DNA of 64,000 nucleotides from VRUE01 sp963702575 (GCA_963702575.1 CAVPCU010000004.1:1-64000); one strand, 5' to 3'. Counted from the first letter of the stretch, positions 6,615 to 15,762 are shown. The notes: generated by a model from the sequence alone, not told the origin. Numbers and translations: made by a program.

Positions 6615-9164
6615 TCACTCGTACTGGAGCGACTCCAGGACGTTGAGCCGGGACGCGCGGCGGGCCGGGGGGATCGCCGCCAGCACACCGGCGAGGCCGG
6701 CGAGGACCAGCAGGAGGACCAGGGAGCCGATCGGGTAGGAGAGGGTGAAGCCTTCGTCCTTCAGGGGCTGGGAGATCAGCGCGGCGAAGATGACGCCGAG
6801 GACGATCCCGAGGATCGCCCCGATCAGCGCCGTGATCACCGCCTCGTAGCGGATCATCGTCCGCACCTGGCGGCGCGACATGCCGATCGCCCGCAGCATC
6901 CCCAGCTCGCGGGTGCGCTCGTGGATCGAGAGGGCCAGCGTGTTGGCGATCCCGAACAGCGAGATCACGATCGCCAGGATCAGCAGCGCGTTGAAGAGGT
7001 TGACCAGCTGGTTGATCTGCGCTTCGCGGCTTTCCTTCAGTTCCTGCTGGTTCATCACTTCGGTCGTGGGGAAGAGGCGTTCGGCGCCGGCGGTGAGCGC
7101 CGCCTGCACCCGGGCCGGATCGGCCCCCGGTTCGACGATCACGAAGTCGATCGTGTCCTGGGCCTGACGGAAGGCGCGGGTCATCACCCGCTGGGTGACC
7201 AGCACGCTGCCGAAGACGTCGAGCTTCGAGTCGAACTCGCCGGCGACCCGGAACGACGGCCTCGCGCCGGTCTGGCTGAGCAGGCGGAAGCGGTCGCCGA
7301 GTTCGAGGCCGTGGTCGGAGGCGAAGCCGTTGGAGACGACAGCTTCGCCGTCGCGCAGGCGGCGCAGCGTCGCCGGGCCGCCCTTCTTCCATTCGACGTC
7401 GACCGCCCGCTGGATGTCCGGCGTCGGGGCCGTCACTTTCGCCTTCGCGCCTTCGCCGAGCAGCTTCGCTTCGGTCGAGCGGATCGTCGCCACCAGCTCG
7501 ACGCCCGGCACCTTGCGCGCCGCGACCGCGGCGCCGGCCGGAATCGGCGAGAAGCCGTCGCTGTTCTGGATCACCAGGCCGCCGGCGAAGTTTTCATCGA
7601 TCACCTGGGCGACCGAGCTCTTCAGCCCGGCGGCGAAGACGGTGACGAAGGTGACCAGGGCAAGGCCGATCATCAGCGCCGCGGCGGTGACCGCGGTGCG
7701 GCCCGGGTTGCGCTGCGAGTTCTCGCGGGCGAGCCGCCCGGTGAGGCGCCGCAGGCGCTCCAGCGGCCAGCCGGCGATCGCCGCCAGCGGCGGCACCAGG
7801 CGCGGGCTGAAGAGCGAGACGCCGAAGACGATCGCCACCGCGCCGCCGCCCATCAGGCCGGCCTTGGTGCCGGCGCTGCCGCCGCCGAAGAGGCCGATCA
7901 GCAGCATCGCCAGGCCGGCGAGGCCGAGGAGGATCGAGAGCGCGGCGAAGAGCAGCGTGCGGCGGCGGCTGGCCGGCGGCGTGTAGGCCTGCATCGCGGC
8001 GATCGGCGGCACCCGGGTCGAGCGCAGCGCCGGGACCAGCGAGGAGACGGCGGTGACGACGATCCCGACCAGCAGCGCGATGACGACGGTGCGGCTCTCC
8101 AGGACCAGGCCGGTGGTCGGCAGGTCGACCTTGAAGGCTTCGAGCAACGCGTTCAGCAAGAGCGCCATGACGAAGCCGCCGGCGATGCCGGCGATCGCCC
8201 CGAGCAGGCCGATCGCCAGCGCCTCGAGCATCACCGAGGCGAGGATCTGCCGCCGCGAGGCGCCAAGCGTGCGCAGCATCCCGAACTCCGAGACCCGCTG
8301 GGCGACGGTGATCGAGAAGGTGTTGAAGATCAGGAAGGCGCCGACGAAGACGGCGACGAAGCCGAAGACCAGCAGGATCGTCTGCAGGAAACCGAGGTTG
8401 TCGCGGATTTCTTCCGAGCCGCGGTTGGCGTTTTCCTGCGCGGTCTCGACCCGCGCCGCCGGCGGCATGACCCGCTCGATCCGCCGCTTCAGCGTGTCCG
8501 GCGAGACGCCGGCGGCGGCCGCGACCGAGATCTGGTCGAAGCGGCCGAGCTCGTGGGTCAGCCGCTGGGCGACCGGCAGCGTCACCTGGGCGATGCTGGC
8601 GCCGCCGAAGGAGGCGCTGCCGAGCTGGGTGAAGCCGACCAGGCGGAAGGAGCGGGCGGCGCCCTGGCCGATCAGCTCGATCGGTTCGCCCAACGTCAGG
8701 CCTGCCCCTTCGGCGGCCGCCTTGTCGATCGAGGCTTCGGTCGGGCCACGCGGCCGGTGGCCGTCGACGTAGGTCAGCGACTCGAGCCCGTCGGGCAGGG
8801 TCGAGGAGATGAACTTCGGGGCGAATTTGTTGCCGATCTTGTTGCCTTCGGCGTCGAAGAAGCCGCCCGGGGTGAAGATCGCGCCGGAGGCGAGCTTGAC
8901 GCCGGCCGTGCGCTCGACCCTCGGCAGCAGCGAGGCCGGGATCGTCGGGATTTCGCCGTTCTGCTGTTCGACCGGGTTCTTGGCGGTGACGACGACGCTG
9001 GTCCCCTTCAGCGAGTCGCTGAAGATTTCGTCGAAGGCGGCGAAGATCGTGTCGGTGAGGACGTAGGAGCCGGCGACGAAGGCGACGCCGATGACGACGG
9101 CGAAGGTCGTCCCCAGCGCCCGCACCCGGCGCGCCCAGAGGCTCTTGAGGGCGATCGAGGTCAA
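6615..9164 (-). CDS. ABC transporter permease (MacB/FtsX type, duplicated FtsX domains)
   Basis: An 849-residue permease with one N-terminal membrane helix (GTTFAVVIGVAFVAGSYVL), a large extracytoplasmic MacB-like core, a three-helix FtsX block (about residues 255-395), two further helices near 430-500, then a second extracytoplasmic domain and a second FtsX block ending NVLESLQYE. The paired FtsX motifs FGMLRTLGASRRQIL and LGMLRAIGMSRRQVR are clear. Such proteins export lipids or peptides, or transmit mechanical force, rather than import nutrients. The start is inferred as TTG at 9164, where TTGA overlaps the ATPase stop codon, giving translational coupling. Reading upstream of this TTG has no family similarity. 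Confidence 0.88.
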   Translation of the reverse strand: MTSIALKSLWARRVRALGTTFAVVIGVAFVAGSYVLTDTIFAAFDEIFSDSLKGTSVVVTAKNPVEQQNGEIPTIPASLLPRVERTAGVKLASGAIFTPGGFFDAEGNKIGNKFAPKFISSTLPDGLESLTYVDGHRPRGPTEASIDKAAAEGAGLTLGEPIELIGQGAARSFRLVGFTQLGSASFGGASIAQVTLPVAQRLTHELGRFDQISVAAAAGVSPDTLKRRIERVMPPAARVETAQENANRGSEEIRDNLGFLQTILLVFGFVAVFVGAFLIFNTFSITVAQRVSEFGMLRTLGASRRQILASVMLEALAIGLLGAIAGIAGGFVMALLLNALLEAFKVDLPTTGLVLESRTVVIALLVGIVVTAVSSLVPALRSTRVPPIAAMQAYTPPASRRRTLLFAALSILLGLAGLAMLLIGLFGGGSAGTKAGLMGGGAVAIVFGVSLFSPRLVPPLAAIAGWPLERLRRLTGRLARENSQRNPGRTAVTAAALMIGLALVTFVTVFAAGLKSSVAQVIDENFAGGLVIQNSDGFSPIPAGAAVAARKVPGVELVATIRSTEAKLLGEGAKAKVTAPTPDIQRAVDVEWKKGGPATLRRLRDGEAVVSNGFASDHGLELGDRFRLLSQTGARPSFRVAGEFDSKLDVFGSVLVTQRVMTRAFRQAQDTIDFVIVEPGADPARVQAALTAGAERLFPTTEVMNQQELKESREAQINQLVNLFNALLILAIVISLFGIANTLALSIHERTRELGMLRAIGMSRRQVRTMIRYEAVITALIGAILGIVLGVIFAALISQPLKDEGFTLSYPIGSLVLLLVLAGLAGVLAAIPPARRASRLNVLESLQYE

Positions 9165-9859
9165 GCCGGCCCGGGCGGTCCGTCGCTCTCGATGCGGCCG
9201 TCGCGCAGGGTGATCAGGCGGTCGGCGTGGGCGGCGGCGGCGGGGTCGTGGGTGACCATGATCACCGTCTGGCCGAACTCGTCGACCGCCTGGCGCAGCA
9301 GCGCCAGCACGTCGGCGCTCGCCTTGGAGTCGAGGTTGCCGGTCGGCTCGTCGGCGAAGACGACCGCCGGCTTGGAGACCAGCGCGCGGGCGACCGCGAC
9401 GCGCTGCTGCTGGCCGCCGGAGAGCTCGGCCGGGCGGTGGGTGCGGCGGTCGCCGAGGCCGACGGTCTCGATCAGCCGCTCGAGCCACTCGGCGTCCGGC
9501 TTGCGGCCGGCGATCGAGAGCGGCAGCACCAGGTTCTCCTCGGCGGTGAGGACCGGCAGCAGGTTGAAGAACTGGAAGACGAAGCCGAGCTTGTCGCGGC
9601 GGAGGCGGGTCAGCTCGCCGTCGTCGAGGCCGGTGATCTCCTCGCCGTCGAGCACGACCTTGCCGGCCGTCGGCTTGTCGAGGCCGGCGAGGATGTGCAT
9701 CAGCGTCGACTTGCCCGAGCCCGACGGCCCCATGATCGCGGTGAAGCGGCCACGGTCGAAGCCGGTGCTGACGTCCAGGAGCGCGTCGACCGCCGCCTCG
9801 CCCTCGCCGTAGCGGCGCGAGACGCCCTCGGCGATCACCACCTGCCCGTTCGTGCTCAC
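9161..9859 (-). CDS. ABC transporter ATP-binding protein (LolD/MacB type)
   Basis: A 232-residue nucleotide-binding subunit. Walker A is MGPSGSGKSTLMH, the Q-loop is FVFQFFNLLPVLTAEEN, the signature is LSGGQQQRVAVARAL, Walker B is VVFADEPTGNLDS and the switch His is in IMVTHD. The sequence class (T-A-x-E-N-x-x-x-P and the DEPTGNLDS form) is that of LolD/MacB/FtsE-like exporters, matching the FtsX-type permease directly downstream. The start is GTG 9859; another in-frame GTG lies at 9868. It is divergent from the degenerate HAD gene across about 50 bp. Confidence 0.92.
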   Translation of the reverse strand: MSTNGQVVIAEGVSRRYGEGEAAVDALLDVSTGFDRGRFTAIMGPSGSGKSTLMHILAGLDKPTAGKVVLDGEEITGLDDGELTRLRRDKLGFVFQFFNLLPVLTAEENLVLPLSIAGRKPDAEWLERLIETVGLGDRRTHRPAELSGGQQQRVAVARALVSKPAVVFADEPTGNLDSKASADVLALLRQAVDEFGQTVIMVTHDPAAAAHADRLITLRDGRIESDGPPGPA

Positions 9860-9914
9860 GTTGCGCACCGTATCTACCTCGTTGGTTTGGGGGCCTAATA
9901 GCCTGGGCGTCGCG

Positions 9915-10939
9915 ATGGCGCTGGCGGATCGATTCGACGGGTTTCTGGTCGACCTCGACGGGGTCGTCTGGGTGGGGCGGGAGATGGTGCCGGGGTCGGT
10001 CGAGGTCTTGCGCGAGCTGATCGGGGCGGGGAAGGAGATCGTCTTCGTGACGAACAACCCGGGGCGGGCGCCGGCGTCCTACGCGGAGCGGCTCGCGCAG
10101 CTGGGCGTAGCGGTCGGCCCGGAGCGGATCGTCACCGCCGGCACGGTCGCGGCGCGACTGGCGGCGGAGGCGGCGCCCGGCAGCGCGGCCCTCGTGCTCG
10201 GGCGCGAGGCGCTGCGCGAGATGGTCGCGGCAGCTGGCCTGAAGCTGCTCGACGTCGCCGAGGCCGAGGGCGGGAAGGAGGTCGTCTCGTGACCAACAAC
10301 CCGGGGCGTCCGGCTTCCGTCTATGCGGAGCGGCTGGGGAGGCTGGGGTGTTGGTGGGCGACGATCGGGTCGTCACCGCCGGGGAGGCGACGGCTCGGCT
10401 GGCGGCGGAGCGGGCCGGGCGGGGCGCCACCGCCTTTGCGATCGGGGCGCCTGCCTTCCACGAGACCTCGCCGCGGCGGGGCTGGAGCTGTGAGGGGAGG
10501 CGGGCAAGGCGGCCGGGGTCGTCGTCGTCTCCGGCTTCCGCGACTTCGACTACGACCACCTGCTCGCCTCCAAGCGGGCGCTGGACGCCGGCGCCGCGCT
10601 GGTCGGCACCAGCCGCGACCCGACCATGCCGATGCCCGGCGGCGCCTGGCCGGGGTCGGGTGCGGTGCTGGCGGCGGTCGAGGTCGCCAGCGGGCGGACC
10701 GCCGAGATCGCCGGCAAGCCCGAGCGCCACCTGTTCGAGCTGGCGCTGGCGGCGATGCCGGCGCAGAACGGGTGGCGATGATCGGCGACCGCGTCTCCTC
10801 CGACATCGAGGGCGGGCGGCGGGCGGGGCTGGCGACGATCCTGGTGCTGAGCGGGGCGACCACGCGCGAAGAGGCGGCGCGGGCCGAGCCGCAGCCGGAC
10901 CACGTGCTCGAGCGCCTCGCCGACCTGGTCGCGAGATGA
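9915..10939 (+). pseudogene. Degenerate HAD-superfamily (NagD-like) phosphatase with an internal duplication
   Basis: The remains of a NagD/p-nitrophenylphosphatase-type HAD hydrolase. The first part is intact (FDGFLVDLDGVVWVGREMVP with the DxD nucleophile, then VFVTNNPGRAPASYAERL). From about 10272 a second, diverged copy of the TNNPGR-to-cap segment repeats. The reading frame is then lost several times before the cap-domain text (SGFRDFDYDHLLASKRAL, then GSGAVLAAVEVASGRTAEIAG with GKPE) and the C-terminal AMIGDRVSSDIEGGRRAGLA. At least three frame changes are needed to join the parts, so no full protein can be made as sequenced. Its TGA overlaps the ATG of the MFS gene. Sequence error could explain some shifts but not the duplication. 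Confidence 0.75.
10031..10513 (+). repeat. Diverged tandem duplication within the HAD gene
   Basis: Segment 10031-10271 and segment 10272-10513 align along their length. Both begin GGGAAGGAG(A/G)TCGTCT, continue through AACAACCCGGGGCG and GGATCGTCACCGCCGG (or GGGTCGTCACCGCCGG), and reach the cap domain. Identity by eye is about 70%, so the duplication is old, or two tandem paralogues recombined. The second copy lacks a DxD start and contains frame changes. Confidence 0.6.
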
Positions 10940-12148
10940 GCGCAACCGACATTCACCACACTCCAGGTGGATCAAAGTCGGATGCGCCGGTGGGATACCG
11001 GCCGGGCGTCGCCTTCGCCGGCGTCTTCGCGGTCACCTTCTCGGCGCTGGTCGCGGTCGGCGCCGTGCTGCCGGTGCTGCCGCGCTACGTCCACGGGCCG
11101 CTCGGGGCCGGCAACATCGCGGTCGGCGTCGTGATCGGCGCCTACGCGATCACCGGCCTGCTGCTGCGCCCGCTCGCCGGCCGCGTCGCCGACCGCCGCG
11201 GGCGCAAGCCGGCGGTGCTGCTGGGCGCGCTCGGCGTCGCCGCCTCCGGCTTCCTCTACCTGCTGCCGCTCGGGATCGCCGGGCTGATCCTCGCGCGGCT
11301 GGTGCTGGGCGCCGGCGAGGGCACCGTATTCACCGCCGGCTCGGCCTGGATCGTCGACCTGGCGCCGCCGGGGCGGCGCGGCCGCGTGATCGGCCTCTAC
11401 GGCCTCGCGGTCTGGGCCGGGCTCAGCGTCGGCCCGCTGGTCGGCGAGCTGCTCCTGCACGCTTCCGGCTACACCGCTGGTCTGGCTCTTCGCGGGCGCC
11501 TCGCCGCTGGTCGGCGCGCTGATCGCCTCGCGGCTGCCCGATCCCTTCCACCCCGTCCCCCACGAGGACGAGCACCAGCCGCTGATCGCGCCCGAGGCGG
11601 TGCGGCCCGGCGCCGCCCTCGCCCTCGCCTCGCTCGGCTACGCGACCGTCGCCGCCTTCGTCGTCCTGCATCTCGAATCGCGCGGCGTCGGCCACGGCGC
11701 GCTCGTCTTCGGCGCCTTCGCGACGATGGTCGTCCTGACCCGGCTGGTCGGCGGCGACCTGCCCGACCGGGTCGGACCGGCCCGGGTCGCGGTCGCCGCT
11801 GCCGTGGGCGAGGCGGCGGGGCTGGCGACGATCGGGCTCGCCCACAGCCTCGGCGTAGCCCTGCTCGGCGCGGTCGCGATGGGCGCCGCCTTCTCCCTGC
11901 TCTATCCCTCGCTCTCCCTGGTCGTCGTCGAAAGCATCCCCGACACCCGCCGCGGCGCCGCGCTCGGCACCTTCACCGCCTTCTTCGACGCCGGCATCGG
12001 CTTCGGCGCCCCCCTCGCCGGCGTCGCCGCCGCGCTCACCGACTACGAGGGCGCCTTCCTCTTCGCCGCAACGATCGCCCTAGTCTCCGCGACCGCCATA
12101 GCCCTGACGATCTCCACCCGCGGCCGCGCCCTCCTCGCCGCCCGCTAG
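10936..12148 (+). pseudogene. MFS transporter, interrupted by one extra base
   Basis: A major facilitator superfamily permease of about 400 residues with 12 predicted helices. Helices 1-6 read in one frame (FAGVFAVTFSALVAVGAVLP, then GRVADRRGRKPAVLLGALG with the loop 2-3 motif) up to about 11475. The rest, from VWLFAGASPLVG to STRGRALLAAR, reads in the next frame. Removing one base near 11476-11482 restores a single protein, and the total length of 1213 nt is exactly one more than a multiple of three. This is therefore a frameshift or sequencing insertion, not two genes. The N-terminal codons 3-17 are encoded by a dispersed 45-bp palindromic repeat. The substrate is unknown; a drug/sugar efflux-like class is likely. 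Confidence 0.78.
10942..10986. repeat. Dispersed palindromic repeat, copy A
   Basis: One of three copies of a ~45-bp imperfect hairpin found also at 21969-22014 and 54098-54141. The consensus is an outer stem GCATCCGACATTGACC, an inner stem CACC/GGTG with a 3-nt loop, and the complementary arm. This copy is the most diverged (left arm GCAACCGACATTCACC, right arm GGATCAAAGTCGGATGC). It lies within the first codons of the MFS transporter. Confidence 0.8.
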
Positions 12149-12154
12149 GGGGGA

Positions 12155-12199
12155 CGTGCCGGTTCTTAGAGCCATATATGGGCATCGAGAACCGGCACG
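12155..12199. repeat. Hairpin between the MFS gene and msrB
   Basis: CGTGCCGGTTCT (12155-12166) and AGAACCGGCACG (12188-12199) are perfect 12-bp inverted arms around a centre containing the palindrome CCATATATGG. It begins 7 nt after the MFS stop and ends 17 nt before the msrB start. It lacks a clear T-run, so it may be a terminator without a tail, a processing site, or another palindromic insertion. Confidence 0.6.
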
Positions 12200-12216
12200 C
12201 CCTCTACCCTTGGCCC

Positions 12217-12616
12217 ATGGAGAAAATCGAGAAGTCAGACCAGGCGTGGCGCGACCAGCTCACCCCCGAGCAGTACGAGGTGACCCGCAACGCCGGCACC
12301 GAGCGCGCCTTCACGGGACCCTACGTCGACGAGAAGACCGAGGGCATCTACCGCTGCGTGTGCTGCGGAACCGAGCTGTTCTCCTCGGACACCAAGTTCG
12401 ACTCGGGCACCGGCTGGCCGAGCTTCACCGAGCCGGCCAACCTCGAGCACGTCGAGCTGCGGCCCGACAACAGCCTCTTCATGCGCCGCACCGAGGTCGT
12501 CTGCAAGCACTGCGACGCCCACCTCGGCCACGTCTTCGACGACGGCCCGCCGGAGCAGCGGCGGCCAGCGCTACTGCATCAACGGGTGCGCGCTGGAGCT
12601 GAAGCCGTCCGAGTAG
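12217..12616 (+). pseudogene. msrB: Peptide-methionine (R)-S-oxide reductase, one extra base near the 3' end
   Basis: MsrB repairs methionine-R-sulfoxide in proteins. The protein shows the zinc-binding pairs CVCCGTELF and CKHCDAHLGHVFDDGP and the fold motif GTGWPSFTEP. In the sequenced frame it then drifts into a nonsense tail. Removing one base at about 12555 restores the expected QRYCINGCALELKPSE end, containing the catalytic cysteine of the RYC(I/V)N motif. The 400-nt length is one more than a multiple of three. Without the correction the catalytic cysteine would be lost. The upstream neighbour is a hairpin; the downstream neighbour is the convergent NarL-type regulator, 7 nt away. Confidence 0.85.
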
Positions 12617-12623
12617 CCAGGCC

Positions 12624-13274
12624 TCAGGCCTCGCCCCCGGCGCCGAGATAGCTGAACTTGACGGCGAGCGCGACCGCCTCGGTGCGGGTGTCGACCTCCA
12701 GCTTGGCGATCGCGTTGCGCACGTGGGTGTGGACGGTCGCCGGGCTGAGGCCGAGCCGCTCGGCGATCTCTTTGACCCGCAGGCCCTCGGCCAGCAGCTC
12801 GAGGATCTGGCGCTCGCGCGGCGAGAGCTCGAGCAGCTTCTCGACCTCCGACGGCTTGCCGCCGGCGAAGTCGCCGCCGAGGAAGGTGCCGCCGCCGGTC
12901 ACCGCCTTGACCGCGCGGGCGATGTCCTCGGCCGGGGCCGACTTGAGCACGTAGCCGGAGGCGCCGGCGCGCAGGGCTAGCGCCAGCAGGTCGGGCTGGG
13001 CGTGCGCGGTGAAGACGATCACCTTGGTCCGCGGGCGCACCTTGAGCACGGCCTTGGTCGCCTCGATGCCGTCGCGCTTGGGCAGCTCGACGTCGATGAT
13101 CAGGACGTCGGGTTCGAGCTCCTTGACGACGTCGACGACGTCGCGCCCGTTGGAGGCCTCGCCGACGATCTGCAGCGCGTTGGAGTTGGCCATGCGCGCC
13201 TTGATCGCCTCGCGGACGATCTCGTGGTCATCGCAGAGGACGACGCGCTTGGCGTCGCGAACGCTGGCGTTCAT
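12624..13274 (-). CDS. NarL/FixJ-type response regulator
   Basis: A 216-residue response regulator. The receiver domain (about residues 8-125) has the acidic pair in LCDDHEIVREAI, the phospho-acceptor Asp in VLIIDVELPKRDGIEA, Thr in IVFTAH and Lys in GYVLKSA. The C-terminal LuxR-type helix-turn-helix (about 148-210) contains LSPRERQILELLAEGL and EIAERLGLSPATVHTHVRNA. No histidine kinase is adjacent, so this is an orphan whose signal and targets are unknown. The ATG at 13274 leaves only 9 bp to the stop of serS, so the two could share a transcript. Confidence 0.92.
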   Translation of the reverse strand: MNASVRDAKRVVLCDDHEIVREAIKARMANSNALQIVGEASNGRDVVDVVKELEPDVLIIDVELPKRDGIEATKAVLKVRPRTKVIVFTAHAQPDLLALALRAGASGYVLKSAPAEDIARAVKAVTGGGTFLGGDFAGGKPSEVEKLLELSPRERQILELLAEGLRVKEIAERLGLSPATVHTHVRNAIAKLEVDTRTEAVALAVKFSYLGAGGEA

Positions 13275-13283
13275 GTCGAATGT

Positions 13284-14570
13284 TCACGCTCCACGTGGTG
13301 CGATCCTCTCAGGGGAGCCGTATGGATGCAAAATATTAGGTAGCGTGAAACCGCCTTCCCCATCCTGGCGGTTCTCAATCAGGGCGATCATCGTTCTCCC
13401 TACGGCTATCGCGGTTCCGTTCAGCGTGTGCACCGGTTGAATCCCTTGAACTGCCTCGTTATCGGCAGGCCGGTACCGACAATTGAGGCGTCTAGCCTGG
13501 AAATCGGTGGTATTCGAGCAGGAGGTCAGCTCGCGGTAGCGCTCCTGGCTCGGGATCCAGGCCTCGCAGTCGTACTTCTTCGCCGCCGGCGCGCCGAGAT
13601 CGCCGGCGGCGACGTTGACCACGCGGTATGGGATCTCCAGCTCGGCGAGGATGCGCTCCTCGATCGCCAGCAGGCGCTCGTGCTCGGCGGAGGACTCCCC
13701 CGGCTCGACGAACGAGAACATCTCGACCTTGTCGAACTGGTGGACGCGGAAGATGCCGCGGGTGTCGCGGCCGGCGGCGCCGGCCTCGCGGCGAAAGCAG
13801 GTGGAGAAGCCGGCGTAGCGGAGGGGGAGCTGGTCGGCCTCGAGGATCTGGTCGGCGTGCAGGGCGGCGAGGGGGACCTCCGAGGTGCCGACGAGGAAGA
13901 GCTCGTCCTTGGGCACCTCGTAGATCTGGTCGCGGTCGCCGGGCAGGAAGCCGGTGCCGTAGAGGGCCTCCTCGCGGACCAGCACCGGCGGCACGACCGG
14001 CTCGTGCCCCTCGGCGCGGACCAGGTCGAGGGCGAAGCGGACCAGCGCCAGCTCGAGCAGGACGAGGTCGCCCTTGAGGTAGGCGAAGCGCGAGCCGGAG
14101 ACGCGGGCGCCGGCCTCCATCTCGATCAGGCCGAGCGCGCCGGCGATCTCGAGGTGGTCGCGCGGCTCGAACTCGAACTCGGGGCGCTCGCCGACCTCGC
14201 GGACGAGGACGGCGTCCTCCTCGGTCATCCCGTCGGGGGCGCCGGGGTCGGGCAGGTTGGGGAGCGCGGCGGCGAGGAGCTCGAGCTCGGCCTCGACGGT
14301 CTCCAGCTCGGCCCTGCCGGCCTCGATCGTCTCCTTCAGCACGGCGACGGCTGCCATCTCCCGGGCCGCGTCGCCGCCGCTCTGCTTCGCCTCGCCGATC
14401 TTCTTCGAGAGCGCCTTGCGCTCGGCCTGGGCGCCCTCGATCTCGGGCAGCAGCTGACGCCGCCGGGCGTCGAGGGCGAGCAGCTCGTCGACGCGCTCGG
14501 CCGCGCCGCGGCGGGCCAGCGCCTGCTTGACCCGCTCGGGGTCTGAGCGGATCAGCTTCAGGTCGAGCAT
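13284..14570 (-). CDS. serS: Seryl-tRNA synthetase
   Basis: A 428-residue class II aminoacyl-tRNA synthetase that charges tRNA-Ser. The N-terminal long coiled-coil arm (about residues 28-100, LDARRRQLLPEIEGAQAERK) contacts the tRNA variable loop. The catalytic core shows motif 2 CFRREAGAAGRDTRGIFRVHQ (about 262) and motif 3 LNGTAIAVGRTMIALIENRQ (about 385). The length is normal. The C-terminus ends HPYGSPERIAPRGA, slightly variant but in family range. It is essential, and the only synthetase in the window. Confidence 0.97.
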   Translation of the reverse strand: MLDLKLIRSDPERVKQALARRGAAERVDELLALDARRRQLLPEIEGAQAERKALSKKIGEAKQSGGDAAREMAAVAVLKETIEAGRAELETVEAELELLAAALPNLPDPGAPDGMTEEDAVLVREVGERPEFEFEPRDHLEIAGALGLIEMEAGARVSGSRFAYLKGDLVLLELALVRFALDLVRAEGHEPVVPPVLVREEALYGTGFLPGDRDQIYEVPKDELFLVGTSEVPLAALHADQILEADQLPLRYAGFSTCFRREAGAAGRDTRGIFRVHQFDKVEMFSFVEPGESSAEHERLLAIEERILAELEIPYRVVNVAAGDLGAPAAKKYDCEAWIPSQERYRELTSCSNTTDFQARRLNCRYRPADNEAVQGIQPVHTLNGTAIAVGRTMIALIENRQDGEGGFTLPNILHPYGSPERIAPRGA

Positions 14571-14582
14571 CGCCCGCGAACG

Positions 14583-14982
14583 TTACGGGGACGGCTGGCC
14601 GGGCCGCGGCGATTCTACGGCTTCTTCGCCGGCGTACTTGGCGACGAAGCGGGCGACGGCCTTCGGCTTCGTCGCCGACGACGATGTTCTGCGGCATGAT
14701 CGCGCCGGAGAAACCGCCGTTCTGGATCGCGAAGAGCGCGTCTTCATAGGTCTCGGTTCGCTGGTTGAGGCTCGGCCCCTGCGTGCGCTGCCCGCGGTTG
14801 CCGGTTCCCTGCGTGCCGGCCGCGCTCAGCGTGTGGCAGCCCGAACAGTGGGTGGCGAAGAGGACGGCCCCGTTGTAGTCGGGGCTTTGCTTGGAGACCG
14901 CGATGCCCTGTTCGCCGAAGCCGCAGGCGGCGAGGGCGAGGGCGGCCGCGACGGCCAGGCCTATTGCGATCAGTGGTCGCAC
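14583..14982 (-). pseudogene. Cytochrome c lipoprotein, interrupted by one extra base
   Basis: A small exported c-type cytochrome. It begins with GTG (14982) and a lipoprotein signal peptide RPLIAIGLAVAAALALAACG, with lipobox LAAC. The haem attachment site CSGCH follows at about residues 45-49, and the methionine ligand lies in AIMPQN. After GDEA the frame drifts. Removing one base at about 14661-14670 gives the expected ending KAVARFVAKYAGEEAVESP and a TAA at 14583. The length, 400 nt, is one above a multiple of three. It probably carries electrons on the outer face of the membrane. It sits immediately upstream of serS on the same strand. Confidence 0.78.
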
Positions 14983-15012
14983 GCGGCGCGCATCATATTG
15001 TCCAGCCCAGCG

Positions 15013-15564
15013 ATGAGTCCGCCCGACCCCGCCCGCTTCCGCACCGCGATGGGGCTGCTGCCCACCGGCGTCACCGTGGTCAGCGCCGGCGGGCCGAACG
15101 GGCCGGCCGGCGCCACCGCCAACGCGGTCGGCTCGCTCTCGATCGAGCCGATGCTGATGCTCGCCTGCCTCGACCGCGGCTCGCGCACCCTGCTGGCGGT
15201 GCAGGCGGCCAACCGCTTCGGCGTCAGCGTCCTCCACGCCGGCCAGGAGCCGATCGCCCGCGCCTTCGCCACCAAGGCGCCGGTGGCCGACAAGTGGCAG
15301 GGCGTCGAGTGGAGCGAGCGCGACGGCATCCCGGCGATCGACGGCGCCCTCGTCTTCGTCGCCTGCGAGCTGCGCGACGTGATCGCCGGCGGCGACCACG
15401 TGATCGTCACCGGCGAGGTCACCGCCCTCGAGACCACCGAGGGCACCCCCCTCGTCTTCCACGAAGGCGCCTACCGCCCGCTGCACCTGACTCGCCGAGG
15501 CCGCCGGCGACCGCGCCCAGATCAGGTTGGGCTACTTCGCGGGACCCATCCGGCGGGGAAATAG
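15013..15564 (+). CDS. Flavin reductase domain protein (DIM6/NTAB family)
   Basis: A 183-residue split-barrel flavin reductase, the type that supplies reduced FMN to partner monooxygenases. The N-terminus FRTAMGLLPTGVTVVSA and the block ANAVGSLSIEPMLMLACLDR are typical. Further family segments are RFGVSVLHAGQEPIARAFA and IVTGEVTALE. The last 25 residues are Arg-rich and do not look like the family, which normally ends about 10 residues after the final strand. Either the tail is tolerated or a small frame change occurs near 15490. The 3' end overlaps a convergent small membrane-protein gene by 33 nt. No monooxygenase partner is adjacent. Confidence 0.82.
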   Translation: MSPPDPARFRTAMGLLPTGVTVVSAGGPNGPAGATANAVGSLSIEPMLMLACLDRGSRTLLAVQAANRFGVSVLHAGQEPIARAFATKAPVADKWQGVEWSERDGIPAIDGALVFVACELRDVIAGGDHVIVTGEVTALETTEGTPLVFHEGAYRPLHLTRRGRRRPRPDQVGLLRGTHPAGK

Positions 15565-15762
15565 CAGGCCCAGCCGACCGCCGATCCAAGCCACCAGATC
15601 CTCCTGGAACCAGAAAAAGGTCAAGGTGGCCGAGATGGCCGCGGCGGAAACTGCGAGTTCCGGCGCGGCCAAGAAGTCTCCGACCACATAGACGGGCGCG
15701 ACAGCAGCCATCAGCAAGGCGAAGCGAACCAGAAGACCAAATGCTAGCCGTTTTGTCTGCAT
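15532..15762 (-). CDS. Small two-helix membrane protein, unknown function
   Basis: I do not recognise this 76-residue protein. Two hydrophobic segments (about residues 6-30 and 38-62, ending TFFWFQEDLVAWIGG) predict a small inner-membrane hairpin protein with a basic tail (FPRRMGPAK). Longer in-frame readings exist. The ATG at 15762 is preferred because TATACT (minus strand, 15770-15775) lies 7 nt upstream, the arrangement of a leaderless transcript. It converges on the flavin reductase gene. Confidence 0.5.
   Translation of the reverse strand: MQTKRLAFGLLVRFALLMAAVAPVYVVGDFLAAPELAVSAAAISATLTFFWFQEDLVAWIGGRLGLLFPRRMGPAK

Noticed and set aside
6921..9812. 963-codon open frame antisense to the ABC exporter
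   Set aside because: Repetitive Asp/Arg/Gln/Ala text without motifs, antisense to convincing permease and ATPase sequences.
10936..12616. Programmed +1 frameshifting as the main explanation of the interrupted genes
   Set aside because: The sites share no evident slippery motif or stop codon at the shift, and the genes are functionally unrelated; consensus error is simpler. Left open pending reads.
13428..14546. Open frame antisense to serS
   Set aside because: Repetitive Leu/Gly/Asp/Val shadow of the synthetase gene.
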